Assembly: GCF_009176725.1 (NCBI RefSeq)
Contig: NZ_AP020337.1
Coordinates: forward strand, 5,382,001-5,446,000
Direction: 5' to 3'
From: Pseudomonas sp. KUIN-1
GTDB lineage: Bacteria; Pseudomonadota; Gammaproteobacteria; Pseudomonadales; Pseudomonadaceae
DNA length: 64,000 nucleotides
Shown here piece after piece: positions 61,766 through 64,000 of the stretch. Both the position numbers and the translations under genes were made by a program. Numbering within the stretch: position 1 is the first letter of the stretch; each line of letters begins with the position of its first letter. Under the pieces are notes generated by a model. That model was not told the DNA's origin and searched no databases. It saw nothing but the letters and a program-made list of their open reading frames with translations.

Positions 61766-63685
61766 ATGATGAAACTATTAGAAGAAAACCAAACCACCGA
61801 TCTGGAAAACATGGTCGGCGACGATAAGGTCGGCCTCACCCGCCGCGGTTTCATCAGCGCCGGCGCCCTGTGTGGCGCGGCGATGTTCCTGGGCGGCAAC
61901 CTGCTCAGCCGCACCGTCCTGGCGGACAGCGTCAGCGCGGCGTCTGGCAGATTGCTCGGCTTCCAGAGCATTCCTGCTGCCACCGCCGACAGCATCAGCC
62001 TGCCCGCAGGTTACACATCCTCGGTACTGATCAGTTGGGGCCAGCCTCTGCGCGCGGGCGGTCCGGCGTTCGACCCGAGTGGCAAGGGTACCGCCCAGGC
62101 TCAGGAGGTGCAGTTCGGCGACAACAACGACGGCATGTGCCTGTTCCCGATGCCGGGTCGCAAAGACCGTGCCTTGCTGGCGATCAACAACGAATACACC
62201 AACTACCGCTACCTCTTCGAGCATGGCAAGGAGCCGCAATCGGCTGAAGAAGTCCGCAAGGCACTCGCCGCAGAAGGCGTGTCAGTGATCGAGATACAGC
62301 AGAAAAACGGCAAATGGCAGTTCGTGCAGGACTCGCGTTACAACCGTCGCGTGCATGGCAATACGCCGATCAGGCTAAGTGGCCCGGCGGCCGGTCACGA
62401 CTGGCTCAAGACTGACGCCGACAAGACCGGCACCCGCGTGCTGGGGACTTTCCAGAACTGCTCCAGCGGCCAGACACCGTGGGGCACTTACCTGACCTGC
62501 GAAGAGAACTTCACCGACTGCTTCGGCAGCAGCAACGCGGAGCAGACATTCGATGCGGGCATGAAGCGCTATGGCGTCGTGGCTGCCAGTAAAGAGATCA
62601 ACTGGCACCCGCACGACCCGCGCTTCGACGTGGCGAAGAACCCCAACGAGGTCAATCGTCATGGCTGGGTGGTCGAGATCGATCCGTTCGCCCCCGACGC
62701 GACGCCGGTCAAGCGCACGGCGCTCGGGCGTTTCAAGCACGAAAACGCCGCCTTCACGCAAACCAGGGACGGGCGCGCCGTGGTGTATATGGGCGACGAC
62801 GAGCGTGGCGAGTTCATCTACAAATTCATCAGCCGCGACCGGATCAATCGCAAGAACCCGAAAGCCAACCGCGACCTGCTCGACCACGGCACCTTGTACG
62901 TGGCGCAATTCGACGCAGGCAACGGCAACCCGGATCATCCAAAGGGCAATGGCCAGTGGATCGAACTGAAACATGGCAAGAACGGCCTCGATGCTGCTGC
63001 CGGTTTCGCTAATCAGGCTGAGGTCTTGATTCATGCACGGCTGGCCGCCAGTGTGGTCAAGGCCACGCGCATGGACCGTCCGGAATGGATCGTGGTCAGC
63101 CCCAAGGATGGCCAGGTGTATTGCACCCTGACCAATAACAGCAAGCGTGGCGAAGAAGGTCAACCTGTCGGCGGGCCGAATCCACGCGCCAAGAACCAGT
63201 ACGGGCAGATCCTGCGCTGGCGCGAAGGCGGCAACAATGCGTCGGCAATGGCGTTCGAGTGGGACCTGTTTATGGTCGCGGGCAACCCGACTGTGCATGC
63301 CGGTACGCCACAGGCCGGGTCAAGCAACATCAACGCGCAGAACATGTTCAACAGCCCGGACGGCCTGAGTTTCGATCGGTCGGGTCGGCTGTGGATCCAG
63401 ACCGATGGCGATTCCAGTAACAAGGGCGACTTCGCTGGCATGGGCAACAACCAGATGCTCTGCGCCGATCCGGCCAGCGGCGAGATCCGCCGCTTTCTGG
63501 TCGGGCCGGTCGGTTGCGAAATCACCGGTATCAGCTTCGCGCCCGACTACCGGACGATGTTTATCGGCATCCAGCATCCCGGTGAGAACGGCGGCTCTAC
63601 CTTCCCCGAGCATTTGCCCAACGGCAAACCGCGCTCATCGGTGATGGTCATCACCCGGGAAGATGGCGGCGTTATCGGCGCCTGA
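61766..63685 (+). CDS. PhoX-family alkaline phosphatase, Tat-exported
   Basis: 639 residues from MMKLLEENQTTDLENMVGDD with GAGGGA in front; nine codons upstream from a GTG are less likely. A Tat signal (TRRGFISAGALCGAAMFLG) sits near residues 33-52, after an unusually long N-terminal stretch. The PhoX/DUF839 core includes NHDWH-like metal segments (INWHPHDPRFDV), GRFKHENAAFT, and SPDGLSFDRSGRLWIQTDGD. Calcium/iron-dependent phosphatases of this family act on phosphomonoesters in the periplasm. Monocistronic; no Pho box was identified by eye. Confidence 0.9.
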   Translation: MMKLLEENQTTDLENMVGDDKVGLTRRGFISAGALCGAAMFLGGNLLSRTVLADSVSAASGRLLGFQSIPAATADSISLPAGYTSSVLISWGQPLRAGGPAFDPSGKGTAQAQEVQFGDNNDGMCLFPMPGRKDRALLAINNEYTNYRYLFEHGKEPQSAEEVRKALAAEGVSVIEIQQKNGKWQFVQDSRYNRRVHGNTPIRLSGPAAGHDWLKTDADKTGTRVLGTFQNCSSGQTPWGTYLTCEENFTDCFGSSNAEQTFDAGMKRYGVVAASKEINWHPHDPRFDVAKNPNEVNRHGWVVEIDPFAPDATPVKRTALGRFKHENAAFTQTRDGRAVVYMGDDERGEFIYKFISRDRINRKNPKANRDLLDHGTLYVAQFDAGNGNPDHPKGNGQWIELKHGKNGLDAAAGFANQAEVLIHARLAASVVKATRMDRPEWIVVSPKDGQVYCTLTNNSKRGEEGQPVGGPNPRAKNQYGQILRWREGGNNASAMAFEWDLFMVAGNPTVHAGTPQAGSSNINAQNMFNSPDGLSFDRSGRLWIQTDGDSSNKGDFAGMGNNQMLCADPASGEIRRFLVGPVGCEITGISFAPDYRTMFIGIQHPGENGGSTFPEHLPNGKPRSSVMVITREDGGVIGA

Positions 63686-63758
63686 TCGGCAATCAGGAAG
63701 AGGACGCAGATCGCTCATCGTTATATAAAGGTCTGCTATTGATTCTGGGCGGAGGCCG

Positions 63759-63847
63759 TGGGAGCGAACGTGTTCGCGAAGAGGGCTGTATGATCGCCGA
63801 AAATGCATCGACTGAAACACCGTCTTCGTGAGCAAGCTCACTCCCAC
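63759..63847. repeat. REP-type palindrome pair downstream of phoX
   Basis: GTGGGAGCGAACGTGTTCGC at the left and GAGCAAGCTCACTCCCAC at the right form the two inverted arms of a BIME, of the same family as the array at 39770-40250. Confidence 0.75.
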
Positions 63848-63953
63848 AAGGATCTTTACTCCGCCTGATACTGCGCGTCGAGCCCCGCTTTCCGGACTCA
63901 TCAAGACTTGTGTATCACACCGCGCGCAGAGCGTGGGAACGATGAGCAATCAG

Positions 63954-64000
63954 TCAGTCGATCAACCCGTTCACATCGTAGAACGGGTACGGCCCTTCAT
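63954..64000 (-). CDS. C-terminal end of an unidentified gene
   Basis: The minus strand reads EGPYPFYDVNGLID and then a TGA at 63954-63956, running off the right edge. The clean aromatic C-terminus and the repeat-free end suggest a real gene, but too little is visible to name it. Confidence 0.5.
   Translation of the reverse strand, partial: EGPYPFYDVNGLID

Overview
The window is chromosomal DNA of a fluorescent plant-associated Pseudomonas, almost certainly of the Pseudomonas syringae group. The evidence is the gene order cca / folK-folB / plsY / tsaD / rpsU-dnaG-rpoD, the davBA and pqqFABCDE clusters, the bioBFHCD operon, a HopAB-family (AvrPtoB-like) type III effector behind a recognisable hrp box, and an S-type pyocin. 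The effector and pyocin beside rpoD resemble, from memory, the arrangement in pv. syringae strains; I could not check this.

Region 1 (1-12400) is core housekeeping DNA. It holds the 3' end of a SpoVR-family gene, CCA-adding enzyme, folate enzymes FolK and FolB, acyltransferase PlsY, t6A enzyme TsaD, the S21-primase-sigma70 macromolecular-synthesis operon, and a large PAS-GGDEF-EAL protein. It ends at a CAT-anticodon tRNA.

Region 2 (about 12354-26672) is a degraded genomic island. It starts inside the 3' half of that tRNA and ends with a mutated copy of the tRNA 3' half plus its terminator, so the two copies look like attL and attR. Inside are a 5'-truncated trbL (conjugation), a 134-bp inverted-repeat element, a ParE/Phd-type toxin-antitoxin pair, a tyrosine integrase, several small unknown ORFs, two IS66 fragments, an IS5 fragment, an SOS-controlled DNase bacteriocin with a frameshift and its intact immunity gene, a decayed AAA-ATPase/PIN pair (possible defence remnant), a transposition-helper ATPase fragment, and the effector gene hopAB.

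Region 3 (26983-35138) holds a formate/nitrite-type channel, a two-gene operon of a Pls/PosA-like single-module NRPS (A-T-membrane-hexapeptide domains) and its own phosphopantetheinyl transferase, a GNAT acetyltransferase and a HipBA pair. The product of the NRPS-like operon is unknown to me and is the best candidate here for an under-described pathway.

Region 4 (35447-48053) has a FUSC membrane protein with a 9-bp tandem repeat, an Lrp-family regulator, the lysine monooxygenase/amidase pair davBA, an array of 130-bp REP-type repeats, the PQQ operon with an S9 oligopeptidase overlapping pqqE, and a tiny Pmp3/YqaE protein.

Region 5 (48457-64000) has two long acyl-CoA dehydrogenases (one behind PsrA-like operators), a membrane diguanylate cyclase, two copies of a roughly 350-bp structured repeat whose hairpins differ by compensating changes, the biotin operon bioBFHCD, comF, a ModE-type regulator and a Tat-exported PhoX phosphatase.
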